64,000 nt of DNA from Vitis vinifera (Eukaryota > Streptophyta > Magnoliopsida > Vitales > Vitaceae): the NCBI RefSeq assembly GCF_030704535.1, contig NC_081817.1, forward strand, positions 2,123,001-2,187,000, given 5' to 3'. A program made the translations under genes and the position numbers. How positions within the stretch are numbered: position 1 is the first letter of the stretch; the number at the start of each line of letters is the position of its first letter. The notes under the pieces are model-generated. The model was given only the letters and a program-made list of their open reading frames with translations. It searched no databases and was not told where the DNA came from. Below are positions 47,001 to 59,465 of this stretch, in pieces.

Positions 47001-50000
47001 AAATGGCTAACTTGCTCTGTCTATGCATCCTTCCTCTTACCCCATGAACCAAAAAAAAGCCAACAACTTTAGAGTAGGTTAACTGGCCGGTTCCATAATC
47101 AAGTTAAATTTTAGCTTTGGTAAACATAGGAAACAAACTTCCATGCTCTCTTGGGTTCTGTTGTGCTGCCAGTGATCACATATCTACATAAATTTTTATT
47201 CAGATAGATATCTGAAGTGCTTGTTAGATGTTTCACCCAGTTTGTGATCTGTTTTCTGGCCACAGAATAGACACTGAAGCCTCTAGTCTAAAGAAAAAAC
47301 TTGATGGAATGTCTCTGTCTGGGAAGCCTTCAAGTGAAGGTCATTTAGAAACATCTGAAGAAACAACTGTTGCGACAATAGAGGTGAGCTTGGTTATTTT
47401 AATGATTTTGGTTTCAAATGTTACTGGGTTTCGTAGTTTTTGTGATTATTTGGATGTCATGGATATTTCAGTCACCAAGGACAGAAAATTTATGCTATGT
47501 ATGTGCTGACTCAGTTAGCTTTGAGGCAGGGCCGAATAGAAAACATTGGTTTTATTCCTTTTGATTTCTGTTTTTTTCTCTTCCTTCTATCTTTTTATTT
47601 TTTTATTATTTTAAAATTAGAAACCAAGTATCTGTATGGATACACATCTTATTTTTTTTTTAAAAGTAGAAAATAATTATAAATTTTATATAAAAAGTGG
47701 AACCTCTGGTACAAAAACTATAGTTTTACTTTATGTCTTTAAAATCACTTCAAAAAATTTTAAAATTTGAGGTAGTAAAAATTTTTTGATACCTCAATTT
47801 TTTAAAACCCTTATCTTTTCAATGAAAGTCTTTTAAGAATTCTTGTATCTTATGGAAAAGATATTACTATTTTCTGATTTTGAAAACAAAAAACAAGAAG
47901 TGTATGCAAATGAACATTAACAAATTCATTTTATGGAAAATGAATGTTAGAGTGCAAGAAGGACATGGGCAATACAATGTAAAAGGAAGGAAAAACACAA
48001 TAAAAAATAACAAGAGGATAACTTTGTTTTGTATCATTGAGGTTAATTCTGTTTGATAAATGTGTTGGAATAATTATAATATGTGCTGCCCCAAATTTCT
48101 GTAAATGTGAGGAGGTCATGTGTGCTACTGGTTTCCAACTTCAAAGTGGAGTGTAGCCCCTTGTTTTCTATCAATTTTTTCTTAACAATGTAGGCATTGT
48201 TTTTTTATTAGTGGATTAATTTGCTTATGGAAACAAGGAAATATTGGTACAGACATAGGCGTATTGAAGTTGTTACTTGTCTGAGACTCAATACATATTC
48301 ACCTCAACAACTCTTCAAAATCTGAAGTGACACTGGAAATTTAAAAATTAACTCATATATTTTTACCTTTTCTTCATAAACTGATGTCTACATTTTCAGC
48401 TCTCATCATAGGGAGTAACAGCTATAACTTAAGTTTTCAGAATTGGCGTTGGAATACTTTTTTAAGCTTTCAAAGTTTTAAGAGGTCTCTAGCTTTCTTC
48501 AATGTGCTAATCCACATGTTTGTCTATAAATATATAATATAGCATGTGCATTTAATTCTGGGAGACAAGAAAATTTAAATGTATGCCTTAACTTTGCTGT
48601 TGAACTTCTAATGTTCATTTGAGACTAAAATTTGGAGCCGTAATTGGTAAAATATAGAAAATTTTGACATGGGAGACTGGCTGTTGATACTGGTAAGGGT
48701 TTTCAAAAGTGTTTCAACTTATCAGCCAGGCATCAAGTGGAAGGGTAAGAATATGAATCTGATCACCCAATTCTTCCAGCAGGCTTTAAAAGAAGCACTT
48801 GTACAAATTCGAGTTTGTTCCAGATTGGAAGGGCTTTTACTGAAGAAGAAATTTCTAAATAGTGGAGACTCACCAGAAGTTCATGCTCAAAAGGTATGTT
48901 TCTCTCTTACTGTTGAGTTGTTCCTTTGTTACATATTTTGAAAGCATCTTTGTATTGGTGATGCTCTTTGTTACATTCAAAGAAGGTTAAGAACATTGCT
49001 GTAGGTTTATTTATTATGCCAAAACATTGCTGCCAACGTAGATACGTGAAAAAGGTTATCAAAACCATGTGATTTCTTATATTGGTCTCTCTAAACACCC
49101 CATAAGAAGGAGCAATCAAATTTCAGATAGACTAATATAATCACAGTGGCAAAGATCCTTCTGTGGCTTGAAACCATCAGGAAATCATTGGAGGTCCTAT
49201 CTTTGCCGCTGTTATGGAATTTATTTGAAAATACATCTAATTAATTCCAATCCACACAGAATTCTCTGATAAATCTGAGTAGAGAGCCTGAGAATGTGGC
49301 ATCACACTTCACGCAGGCTGTTGGTCACATCAGCAGTTGTCAGACACTCCTTTTATTTGTTGAATTCAGATCCATGGTCATGCCTTTGCTGATCCAATTG
49401 TCAATGTTTCTGGATCACAAGAATTCAGAGGAAGAAAAGAAAAGAGATGGGGATTGTGAAACTAAAAAAATTGGAACTTATCAGGATTACAGTCCTGCTG
49501 AACATCCTATTTGAAAATTCTTGTCTTAATTACCAGAACTGCCAATTAATACATCAACACCAATTATTCAAACTGTTAGTTTCTTAATAAGCATAATTTG
49601 TTTTTGTCCTCATTTACTAGTTCCTACTTCAAGTTATAGACAAAAAGTTTCTTTTTTAAATGAGGTTTCTCTGGGTTTTCAATCAGTTTATTTTGAGTTG
49701 CCTTAGAGCTGTAGAACTTTTGATTACTAATGCCATCTTTATATATGTATAAAATAAGCAGGTTGATAAGTTGAAAGTTTTGTCAGAATCTCTTGCTAAC
49801 TCCTCCACAAAAGCTGAAAAGCGCATTGCAGATCATAGGTATGAATCTAAAGCTAAGAAATGTTTTGTCTTTTTTGTTTCCTATATTTGACATTCTCTAA
49901 TCAGCTAGTTATTTTATTCTAAGAGATCCAAGTCTTCGACTTCAAGTAGTCTCTGAAAAAGTCACTTAGTTTTTTTTCCCTTGTGCCTGATGCCATCTTG

Positions 50001-53000
50001 TGTTAAAGTATTTATTGGTTCTAAACTGGGAGTCTTTGAAAGTACTGCAGTTAAAACATTTTAATGTTCTCTTTCTTTTTACATTTCCCTCCTGTTTGGA
50101 TGTGGAGTCAAATCATAGTTCATAAGATAAGTAGGGTTCTCAGCTTCATGTACCTGAGATAAGATAGTGGGATTCAGCAATTTATTTCATGCCCTTTTCA
50201 AATCTTCTTTTCTTTTTCAATGTATAATGTTTGAGATAAATTTTAGTTTAGATTGTCCAAATTACTAGTCATTGTGCAACAATTAGGAGCATAGTTTCAT
50301 CAGGGGCATTATATAGGCATAGATATTAAACTCCCTCTACCTAAGCAGAATCTATCTAGTCGACTTAATTTTTTTTTCCACTACATCATTGTGCCTCATG
50401 CAAAGTTGTGATTCAACATCTTAGGAGATTTGAATTGAACTTGTTTGGAACTCTAAGGTTTTTCTTAATTGGAAACAAACATTTCATGGCCAAAAAGATA
50501 AAAGGGATTCAAGGATGAGCTATCCTTGAAACCAAATGTGATAATAAGTGCAAACCAAGGAACCAAGGGGGAGAGCTCCCAGAGTTATATTCAATAATCA
50601 CTCAAAAGTGAAGGACCCTTGCAAAAGCTTCTGTTAGGAGACTCTAATCTTTGCTAGCAAAAGGTTTGACCTAAGGATGAGCTTTGGCTCCTCAAACAAA
50701 ATTAGTTTGAGGAAAGGCAATGGAAATGATCATTGTTGAAAAGGAGACTGTAAGATTTTCTTGTCTGTATTTATTAAGTGGGTAGCTCTGAGAAAATTAT
50801 TGATGGTTTTCTTTTCTTTTTTTAACAGTTAGTTGTCAAACCACAACTTCTCAATGCACACTTATGAAATCCTTATTTATGGAATTACCAAGAAATATAT
50901 GTTAACTTGTTTAGCAATCCTCTTTGGAACCACTTCCAATGAAGAAATGTTGACATGCCTACTGTCTCTATAATTATCAATGGTGTTAAGTTTGTATAAA
51001 ATATGTTTTTGCTCAACAACTTTTGTACTTTTTAACTTCATAAAAGTGTGTTGATTGGGCTGATGTTAGGTTGTAGAATAATCCCATTCCTTGTTCTGGC
51101 AGATCTCAAAAAGAGGAGGCATTAAAATTTCGGGTTTCTAAAGCAAGTGAAGTTAGTGAAGTGGAAAAGGTATTATGCTTCTAGTAAAAGCAATAGTCTT
51201 CTTTGTGTGATCCTATATTCTATTGCAATTATAAACTTAATGCTAAATCTGTGTAAATTTAGAAAAATAAAAAAAAAGAACACTTTTGCTTTACTCATAT
51301 ACTACTAACTTCCTTATAACCCATGCATTTTTATATGAAATTTGAGCTGGTTGTATTGTAAGAAAAGTATGCCAAATGGCTATTGCAAATTCAAATTACA
51401 TAATGTAACTAATATCTTCAAAGTTAACTTCTCAATTTTACTTCCTATGCATTTGGTGACTTATGTGGTTGTGAGGTTCTTCAACTCTATAATCTTTTCA
51501 TGTGCAAGCATTCTTCTTGCCCTTGGCAGTCACTTTCACCATGGCTTTCCCATTTTATAAGTTTGGCAGAGGGACCCTGGGGTAGTTTGTACATTTAATG
51601 AAACCATTCAAGAAATTTTTTTTGCTCATCACTTATGTTTCAAATCAATCAGAATGTCAGGAGATTTTTTTTTTAATTTTTTTTTACTTCCCTAATATTC
51701 ATGCTAATGGTGCTATAGGGTTGTATGTAATATAGAATTTTGTCTCTTATTAATGAGATTGCCATGTGCTCAATTACGAGAAATGCCTTTCTTTTTGGTT
51801 TTTGATCTCTATAAGTTGTGTTTTTTTTTTTTTTTTTTTTTTTTTATAAATAATGAAATGTAATGGAGATGTGGGGTATCGCTCCCCATACCTCTTGAAT
51901 GCTAAGCGATTGCTCTACCATCTGAACTACATCCCATGACAAGTTGTTTTTATTTTCATGGTTGAATAGTTGCCTGTTTACTTCAAGCATGCACAAAACA
52001 TTTTTGAGTCTCCATTGATTCAAGTGGGAAATTTGAATTTTGCTTCTATTATCTATTTCCAGGATTTAATAACTGAGATTGAAGGATTGCAGAAACAAAG
52101 AGATGAACTTGAAGCTGAACTGAAAAGGGTATTTCTTCTCTGTTTTTTTAATTATTATGAAAAGTAGATCTGTGCAGATGGTTTATTTCCAATTAGTATT
52201 CCTATGAAATATTTTTTTGATAGATAAAAAAGATGTAAAAAAAAGAAAAGAGGAAGCACCAAAAGCAGTGCCCTCAAAGTATACAGGAAGTATACAAAAG
52301 AAGCCCAAAGGCTCAAACTGAAGGGGAAGGGATAGATACAAAAAACATCACCTGCCCTTACTTAGAGCCTAACTAATCAAAGAAACTTACAAGTGAAGAA
52401 GGGCTCAAAACTATAGATACCGTAACCCAAGACCAAAGATTACATACAAAAGAATTTTTCAATCTTTGGAGTGAAAGTTCCTCATCACCAAATGCTAACA
52501 AATTCCTTTCCTTCCAGACTGTCTTATGAAATATTTAGTTCCCTCTTTCCTTTTCTTCTCCAGAATTCTTGATGCTACGTTATTGATAACTTTTTCGAAG
52601 GATGCATCATGCAGAGTACCTACTCTGAAACCTTTAGATGTGAAAAACTAATAATAATGTCTACACAGACAATATGATATGCGGGAGTGCACATCCAACC
52701 AGTGACATTGTGACCCTAAGGCATTCTTGTATGCCGTGGTTGCCATTGTTTAATTTGATTTCAGTTCTTTTTCAAGTAATCTCAAACAAAGATGAAGATC
52801 AATATCTATGATGAAGGGGAGCAGGTTCTCTCGTAGTTGTTGTGGGTCACCATAGATGATTTTTGAAGAGGTTTCGGTTGAGACCCTTTAGTATTTACCA
52901 TCTATAGGTCAAGGAATAGTAGGGAGTGAAGATTCTTCCCATTCTAAAAAATATCAGGAGACACAAAAAGTATCTTAAAATATAATATTGGTGGGAAGTA

Positions 53001-56000
53001 ATATAACAATAAAATTGAGAATTACAAATACTTAAAACCCTTTCGAATATGATAACACCTTTGATAGACACTTAAATTAAAATGCACAATGAAAAAATTT
53101 ATCAAGATTAGGGCTCAGTTATTGAATAAAACAAAAACACCTCCAAGAATGTGGAGGTGGAGAGATAAAACAGGCTCAGTTGGAAGGTGCTCATTCATAT
53201 GATTAATACAATGTGGATGCAGGTTCTAGAAATGTTTATTTTTGCCTTGATTTGAAATTTAAAATATTCAGTGTTCTTTGGAAGAAGTGTACATTCATAA
53301 GAAAAATAATAGATTACGAGCACCTTACAAAAAAAGGATGCAACACAAGTACACAAGATATATGTGGGGAATATGAAAGGGTGAAGGAAAAAAAGAATAG
53401 GAAAGAAAACACAATGGGCTTACCCCATTGCACTTGTCCAAGTCATCAAAAAATCCAAAAGAGTAGGATAGAGTAGGATTGCCAAACTCCAAGGAGTCTT
53501 GGACAAATGAAAGCAAGCTAGTTTTGAGGGAAAACTATTTGAGAGACTGATCAAAATGCACTTCCTCTTTGGAAACTTTGCTGTTACATCCTCTTCAAAT
53601 GTACTATTTTGAAAGAAACTGAAACAAATTAACAGTCCGTAAAAAGCGTGCTCCAATAAAACTGGCAACGAGTGGAACAGTTCCTGGAATAATATCTGCT
53701 TGAAAACTTTTATTATGGGATTGATATCCTAACAAATATGATGCTTATATTTCATGACAAATCTTTGTAATCTGAAGAATGAGCATGTTTGGCTGCACAT
53801 TGGATAACGATAAATCACCTCCTATGCCTGTGGTTTTCAAGGAAGCTTGTGAATGATGTGGTTGGAGAAGCTCTTTGGGATTAGGCTTGTGACTTCTGTT
53901 GCAGTGACGGTTGTATGATTTTCGATGGCACTTTCTGTCCTTAAATTCCTTAACAGTTGACATTTTCCCTCCTAAAAATGATATTGCAATTGTAGTATCG
54001 TGCTTGACCTTTCTTTCTTTCTTTCTTTGTAGCTGTAGTGTTTTTATATATTCTCTGATTGCAACTGTCTTAAAACACAGGTTAATATCTCCTTGGCTGC
54101 TGCCAATGTACGCCTTCACAATATGAGGGAAGAGAGGTCCCAGTTTGATGAAGCTAGCAATCAGATTGTCACACACTTGAAAACAAAGGTCCTGGTTTCT
54201 TTCTCAGTTTTAATACGATGTTGTTCCATGCTTTGTTGGATACATATGGATCTTCATCTGAACTGTTTCATTTAAGTTCTATTATTTAAATACAGGAAGA
54301 TGAGCTGTTGAAAACCATTGCCTCATCCAAAGTAGAAGCAGATGTACTGAATACATGGATCAATTTTCTAGAAGATACTTGGGTCCTCCAATGCTCTTAT
54401 GCAGACATCAAGGAGAAGCAGGTCGAGTAAGTGGTTCCGCATTTTATCTCTACCCTTCTTTCCTTTGCCCTTGACTCATAGGTCCAAGTAGACCTAATGC
54501 CCTAAATGGTATAGCGTATAAGATATGGGCCTTGTTAAGTTGTTTTTCAATATAAAAATTATCTGCTGACCTAATGGGCTTTATTTTTTTTTTTTCTTTT
54601 CATCAAAGATTGAAGCCGCTTTTTCATTATGGGGTTTTAATTTTCATAATGAAAACGCGCCTTTTATGTTTTTAAAAACATTTTCATCATTGAAAAAATA
54701 AAGAAATCGCATAACGCGGTGCTTTGTATTTATCTAAATTTTTATCCTAAAAAGACAATATTAAAATTCAGCATTCATCTTTTAAAAAATAAGTATAAAA
54801 ATGATTTAAAATAAATTATTTGAATTTAGATAAGTAAAATTTTTAAAAATCAAGGTGACATCAATTCTAAAATTTAGTATATCAAAATTAAAATTTTAGA
54901 AAATTTAAAATTCAACATATATCTAAATAAAAAGTTAAAAGTAATTTGTTTTTTTTCTTTTAATAATTTAGATGAGTTAATGTTTTAAAAAAATCATTGT
55001 TAGTTATAAATTAACAAAGAAGTTGTATAACCATTCATATTAGACTGAACTATGCGAGCTTCAGCATCTGTTTGGTTACAATGAACAGTGTCAACACGGT
55101 ATAACCTTGACCAGAAGTGCCATTTTGCCCCTCAATTCTCCTCACTTGTTAGTACTTTCCAGTACTTCCGTATTGGTAGTTACATTCCCTGGAGTGGTTT
55201 TTGTTGACTGCCTTTTTTTTTTTTTTCTATTTTCTTTCTTTCCTAATTTATTTTTATTCTTTTTTTAAGTGATGAATTGGAGGAACATGAGGACTATTTT
55301 GTACACTTGGCCATTGGTCTCCTTTCTTCTTACAAGGTATCAAACTGTCAATTACATTCTTTCTCCAGTGTCTTAAATTTGGAGATAGCGTTCAATGCTG
55401 TATGCTATGATTTAAATTTTCCTTACTTCCTGTTCAATCTGGGATGCAACCTTTTATACGTTACAGAAAGAGCTAGAGCCTTCCATCAGTCGTATTGGGA
55501 AATTTGTGGAGAATCTAAAGAGCTTAAGCCAGGGGTAATGTAGTTTGTAGCACTTGATGGTTACAGCCAAGTTCCTATTTTACCCCATATCAAAAAAGGT
55601 TCTGATATTTTTTCCGTGTCATAAGACAGGTCAGAGACGGAAGTTGCTGCAGATACTGAGGACTTGAATCCAAGGAAAAGTCTTGAACAGCAGTATCGGG
55701 ACCATGAAGCGAAGGTATGTGTTTAGTTCCAATATTTCTAGGTGACCATATTTCCATGTCCTATTAAAAAAAGGATTCTAATCCCCACCTTCTCAATCTT
55801 TTTTTTCTCATGATTCTTTAATAAACAATTTGTTAATTCTATTCAACACCTAGCAATACACAAATTCTATTGTCTTAACTATTGGCATGACCAATGATTA
55901 GTGATTTTTTTTTTCCTTTTTGCAGATAATAACCACCTTCAGTGTAGTTGATAACATGAAAGAGCAATTTTATGCTCAACAAGGGAAAATTTCCAGGTCT

Positions 56001-56480
56001 GGTGTTCTGGTTATGTCATTATGTATTTCTTTTCCTAAACAGTATTACTTCTTGCTTTGTGTAGATCTATTCCAACATTTTGACCCCTCTTAATCCAGAA
56101 AAAATGATCCAAGGGTGAAGGGGCTGTTTGATGATCTTGAGAAGTTAAGAGCGGAATTCGAATCCATTGAGAGACCAATTCTAGAAATAGAGACTCCAAC
56201 CCCAAGGGGGCCAGAGTCTCCATCAGGTGCCAAGCTGCAGGGAAGTTTATCCCAATCCACAGTGCAGGTTACGGAGACACAGAATGCCGTGACAGATGAG
56301 CATCCCAAGTCACCTGCAGTGAAGACAGAGCAGGTGCTAGACCCTGAGGCAGAACTGGCAAAGCTGGAGTCAGAGTTTGGGAACGTTAGTCGAGATTACT
56401 CGGCAGAGGAGATTGGGGATTGGGAATTTGATGAGCTAGAGAGGGAGTTGAGATCTGGTGATACAGCTCCCAGCAAATAA
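41008..56480 (+). CDS. Plant-conserved coiled-coil protein of unknown function (680 aa, 18 exons)
   Basis: Coding exons are 41008-41157, 41440-41661, 41922-42017, 43358-43410, 43838-43934, 46527-46600, 47266-47383, 48783-48893, 49762-49838, 51103-51169, 52063-52128, 54081-54188, 54296-54426, 55270-55336, 55467-55534, 55630-55714, 55926-55996 and 56099-56480. All phases join, giving 2043 nt or 680 residues. The N-terminus ([20 protein letters not shown]) is basic and amphipathic. Long heptad-rich, Lys/Glu-rich stretches follow, for example [18 protein letters not shown] in exon 11 and ELEEHEDYF in exon 14. The C-terminus is acidic ([17 protein letters not shown]). Such proteins are often labelled SMC-like because of their coiled coils, but I see no ATPase or hinge motifs. 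I recall an Arabidopsis homologue (possibly At5g13560) but cannot verify it. Introns hold LINE pieces, a hAT-like MITE and a tRNA retropseudogene, without damage to the frame. Confidence 0.9.
44735..45960 (+). mobile_element. LINE ORF2 relic (RT core to post-RT region) in intron 5
   Basis: Broken frames read as plant L1 reverse transcriptase. [13 protein letters not shown] and [22 protein letters not shown] lie at 44765-45010, and the catalytic box appears as [10 protein letters not shown]-like sequence near 45130-45165. The post-RT part [20 protein letters not shown] lies at about 45708-45767 and [18 protein letters not shown] after it. Stops, frameshifts and a tandem duplication show that it is dead. 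Confidence 0.72.
44751..44970 (+). repeat. 110-bp tandem duplication inside the LINE RT relic
   Basis: 44751-44860 and 44861-44970 are almost identical. The one clear difference is an extra A in the A-run after CCCTG. The unit covers the RT segment from [12 protein letters not shown] to LVLVNST. The near-identity implies a recent duplication inside an old element. Confidence 0.9.
46215..46252. repeat. (AC)n microsatellite in intron 5
   Basis: CA/AC dinucleotide run with two interruptions (ACAACACAAACAC), flanked on the left by a CT-rich tract. Confidence 0.9.
47630..47916. mobile_element. TRIM-free copy of the COX6b-intron hAT-like MITE, in intron 7
   Basis: The left end (GTATGGATACACATCTTATT) and right end (CAAGAAGTGTATGCAAATGA) resemble the inverted ends of the elements at 961 and 12015. 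The interior shares TTTGAGGTAGTAAAAATTTT. No TRIM is inside, so it represents the uninterrupted form of about 285 bp. Confidence 0.6.
51864..51936 (-). pseudogene. tRNA-Ala(AGC) retropseudogene
   Basis: On the minus strand, 73 bases fold as a tRNA-Ala: acceptor TGGGATG/CATCTCC with the G3:U70 identity pair, D arm TAGTTCAGATGGTAGAGC, and anticodon loop CTTAGCAT with anticodon AGC (complement of 51901-51903). The T arm is GGTATGGGGAGCGATACCCC. The first acceptor pair is broken and the anticodon stem has mismatches. It is followed on the same strand by about 18 bases and a long poly-A (poly-T at 51821-51845 on the plus strand). AAGTTGT flanks the whole insert (about 51813-51819 and 51941-51947). 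It is therefore a retroposed tRNA or tRNA-derived SINE, not an active gene. Confidence 0.82.
52203..52536 (-). mobile_element. 5'-truncated LINE 3' end with 12-bp target-site duplication (intron 11)
   Basis: TATGAAATATTT occurs at 52203-52214 and 52525-52536. Between them is a 310-bp insert. Read on the minus strand it ends in a LINE-like 3' UTR and a short A-tail (TTTTTTGATAGATAAAA on the plus strand). The tail resembles those at 12634 and 15761. No coding part is kept. Confidence 0.78.
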
Positions 56481-59378
56481 AAAACGAACCACCACACGTC
56501 TGCCCTATTATACGCTGTTATTATACATGTCTAATAACCAAGCCCGAATTTATACTAAGTAGGATGATGTTACAGTTTCCGACCTCTCTCATAGCTTCAT
56601 TTAAAGATCAGGAGCTTTTCTCTGTAACATGGATGGGGGAGTTCAATTTATTTATTCTTGTGTAAATTCTCATACTTGTCTGAATGATGTAATATGACAA
56701 TGATAAAAACAGATGTAGGGGAGAGACTCTGTTTGGATGTAATAAAAAAGAGGTTTTGAAACAATGAGAGTGTGATCCCAGAACACAGCCCTAGTTTTGG
56801 AAGAGAAATATGTGGACTCTATGATATTTCTTTGCACCAAAAGTTGATTCTGAAAGGGAGCCCTCATGCTTCCTTATCTAAGAAATGGAGGAGCCGACAG
56901 GAGGAAGGTGGGGTTTTCAGATCTTTGTTTATGTTGATGGACTGAAAAGGTTTCCACATATAGAAATACCAATTTGTTTCATCTTTTGAGAGGCATCATC
57001 ATTTTGCAGGACCCGGCCAGGCTTTCAACTCCAGGGAACAGATGGTAGTGGAATTGAAGCCCCCCCACCCCAAACCTCTTCTTCAAAAGCTAGTTTCTAA
57101 AATGACTACCAAAAGGCTTTCTCCGAACTGTTTAGCTGCTGTTGTATTTTTCTACTTTAATGGGTTGCCGGCGGTATACCCGGCACCGGTGCCCCTCTGC
57201 TCAGACCGGAGACCCCTCACCCGTCTCTATGTGAGCCAATAAAAAAACTCTGGCTTCCTGATTTTCTGAATTCACGGGTCATTCAGATGGATACATTTAT
57301 GGCTATCCTTTCTCACCTATTACTTGATTTGCTGGCAGAAATTGTCTCCCATAATCTTAGTCTTGTTGTGTAGAGTCACCATAGATGTGGTTCCTTGTAA
57401 CTTCCTTCTTAATGATATCGTGCCTATATGTCGGTAACTTCACAAATCCAGAAATACCTAACCTTATGAACCCACAATAAGGTTTTGTAACTTCAAAATC
57501 ACATGTTTACACCTAGGCAAGTATGGTTGTCTTGTAATTTTCTCGGACCCTAGCAATGATATGTTCCTTGTTGCATCCAAACACGATGATCCAATTACTA
57601 GTAATTCTAAATTTAAGGGATTGAAGAATCATCTTTTCCTAGTGGACCTTGTGTGGCCATTCATGGATTGCAGCAGAAGGCAACTTGCAACCAGAACAAT
57701 AGACCTGACGATGGCTTGAACATGACAGGAAAGACTTACTTGGCAAGGAATAATAGAGGATATGATTTTTCTAATGGTCTTTGTATCAAAACAAAGTAGC
57801 TATAAGCCTATAATTAACTTGCTTTAGATTTTGGAAAAGGAAGTATCAGTCTTAGAGCTTTGCTAGTGGTTTAAAAAAGAGAAAACAGAGTTAAAAAAAC
57901 ATGGGGTATCATTAAAAAGAAGATGGGGGCAAACAAAAATCTCGAGCATCCCAGGCAACATTTCCAGAATTTCGTTTTCCCACAATGAAATGTCGGATCA
58001 AGTGTTGGTTATCAAATAATAGTGAGGTCAACTCTCTGTCTTCCCCCTGTCTCTTAACTCTTTTTGAATCATTGAAGTAAAGAAAACAAAACAAAATTTA
58101 ACAACTGTGGCGAAGATAAAGATAAAGATGAAAGATGAGAGAAGATGCAGACATGTAGATTAGTTCATTAAAGAAATAGACAACCATGAAAAAGCCGTGG
58201 AGAAATTCTCTATAAAAAAATCAGAAAAGAAAGTGAAAAAAAACCCAGGAATCCAGTAAAAGGAGTAAAACCAGTAAAGTATATAAAGTGATTCTTTATC
58301 TCTAACTAATATTTTATTTAGCTTGGGAGCTTCCTTTCAAGGTTGGTTCATTAGTTTTTTTGATAGGCAATGGTTGGTTTAGTTAGGGTGTGGAGAAAGA
58401 GAGCTGTGGGGAGAGAGCTATATACATGAATTAATATATTGTGAGTGCAGAGAACCAGGTTTTGAGATATGGGGATATGTGCTGGTTCCAAATAAGAGGA
58501 GACAGAAAATTGCATACCTATTTATTTATTATGCACATACATGCTTTTATTTATTCATATTTATTTCACTACAGAGAGAGAGAGAGAGAGAGATCAAAAG
58601 GAGGTGGTGCCGGTGGGGTTTTATCCCTTTACTCCCACTGAGATACATTGTTAACCATATCAGATATTTTATTTATTTCAATCCCTATTTCTAGTGCATT
58701 TTTTCCTTATATATGTGTGTCAGTATATATTTATACACACTTACATGTATATCCAAAATATGGGATATTTTGCAAACTAAAATGTTCCATCAATGTATGT
58801 TCCAGCATTGAAAACTTTGATTTCTAAGACAAATCAACAAATCAAAGCTTTTATCTAAAAGTCTCAATTACCTGGAATCAGCCGTATAATCCTTTCTGCC
58901 ATTGAGATCCTAATCATCCAACTTGTGGGGTGTTCGGGTTAGAATGCATCAGATCATTGGATCAGCATATTGGCCCACCCACCAGACAATTAACTCTTAA
59001 TGATGTCAAACATAAAGCTCTGTAGAGAACCTGCACCACCAAAAGAGAGATGATAGCATTACTGTGTAATCCACCTAAAATCAGTAATGATTCTCTTTTA
59101 GTTTGTTCTTGTTAGAAAAAAGAGAGCAAAAGAAAAAGACAGGACTCCTGTAATTCAAATGTGAAAGACGAAAGGCAATGAGAAATGAACCACAAAAAAT
59201 AATTAGTTCAGGAAAACAATACAGACATGGGTCAGTGCTGGGCCATTGGGGCAAAAAAAAAAACTCCTCCATAATGTTCTGAATTTTATATTTGAAAGAT
59301 TCAAGAATTTCCAAAATTCTGACATTTTCCAACAGTTGCTTCTTTTCATGACTTGGCAGCATCGCCACTTCTTAAAGG
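56481..59378. other. Spacer between the coiled-coil gene and the MAKR-like gene
   Basis: The first 200-300 bases are probably the 3' UTR of the coiled-coil gene. A (GA)n run lies at about 58573-58592. The short open frames at 56670-56867, 57042-57242 and 58441-58694 are not convincing. No transposon was defined. Confidence 0.5.
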
Positions 59379-59465
59379 ATGGTCTTCCCTTCCTCCCCTC
59401 TTCACAGAGCTCAGCTCCCCATAAGCTACTCCAGAGAGAGAGTGTGTGAGAGAGAGATATCAGAA

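Noticed and set aside
51864-51936. Functional tRNA-Ala gene
   Set aside because: The first acceptor pair is broken, the anticodon stem has mismatches, and poly-A and a flank duplication mark it as retroposed.
59379-59465. Upstream start for the MAKR-like protein adding 29 residues
   Set aside because: The extension is a GA-rich leader without family similarity. The MAIDFHLCDD start matches the family's acidic N-terminus.
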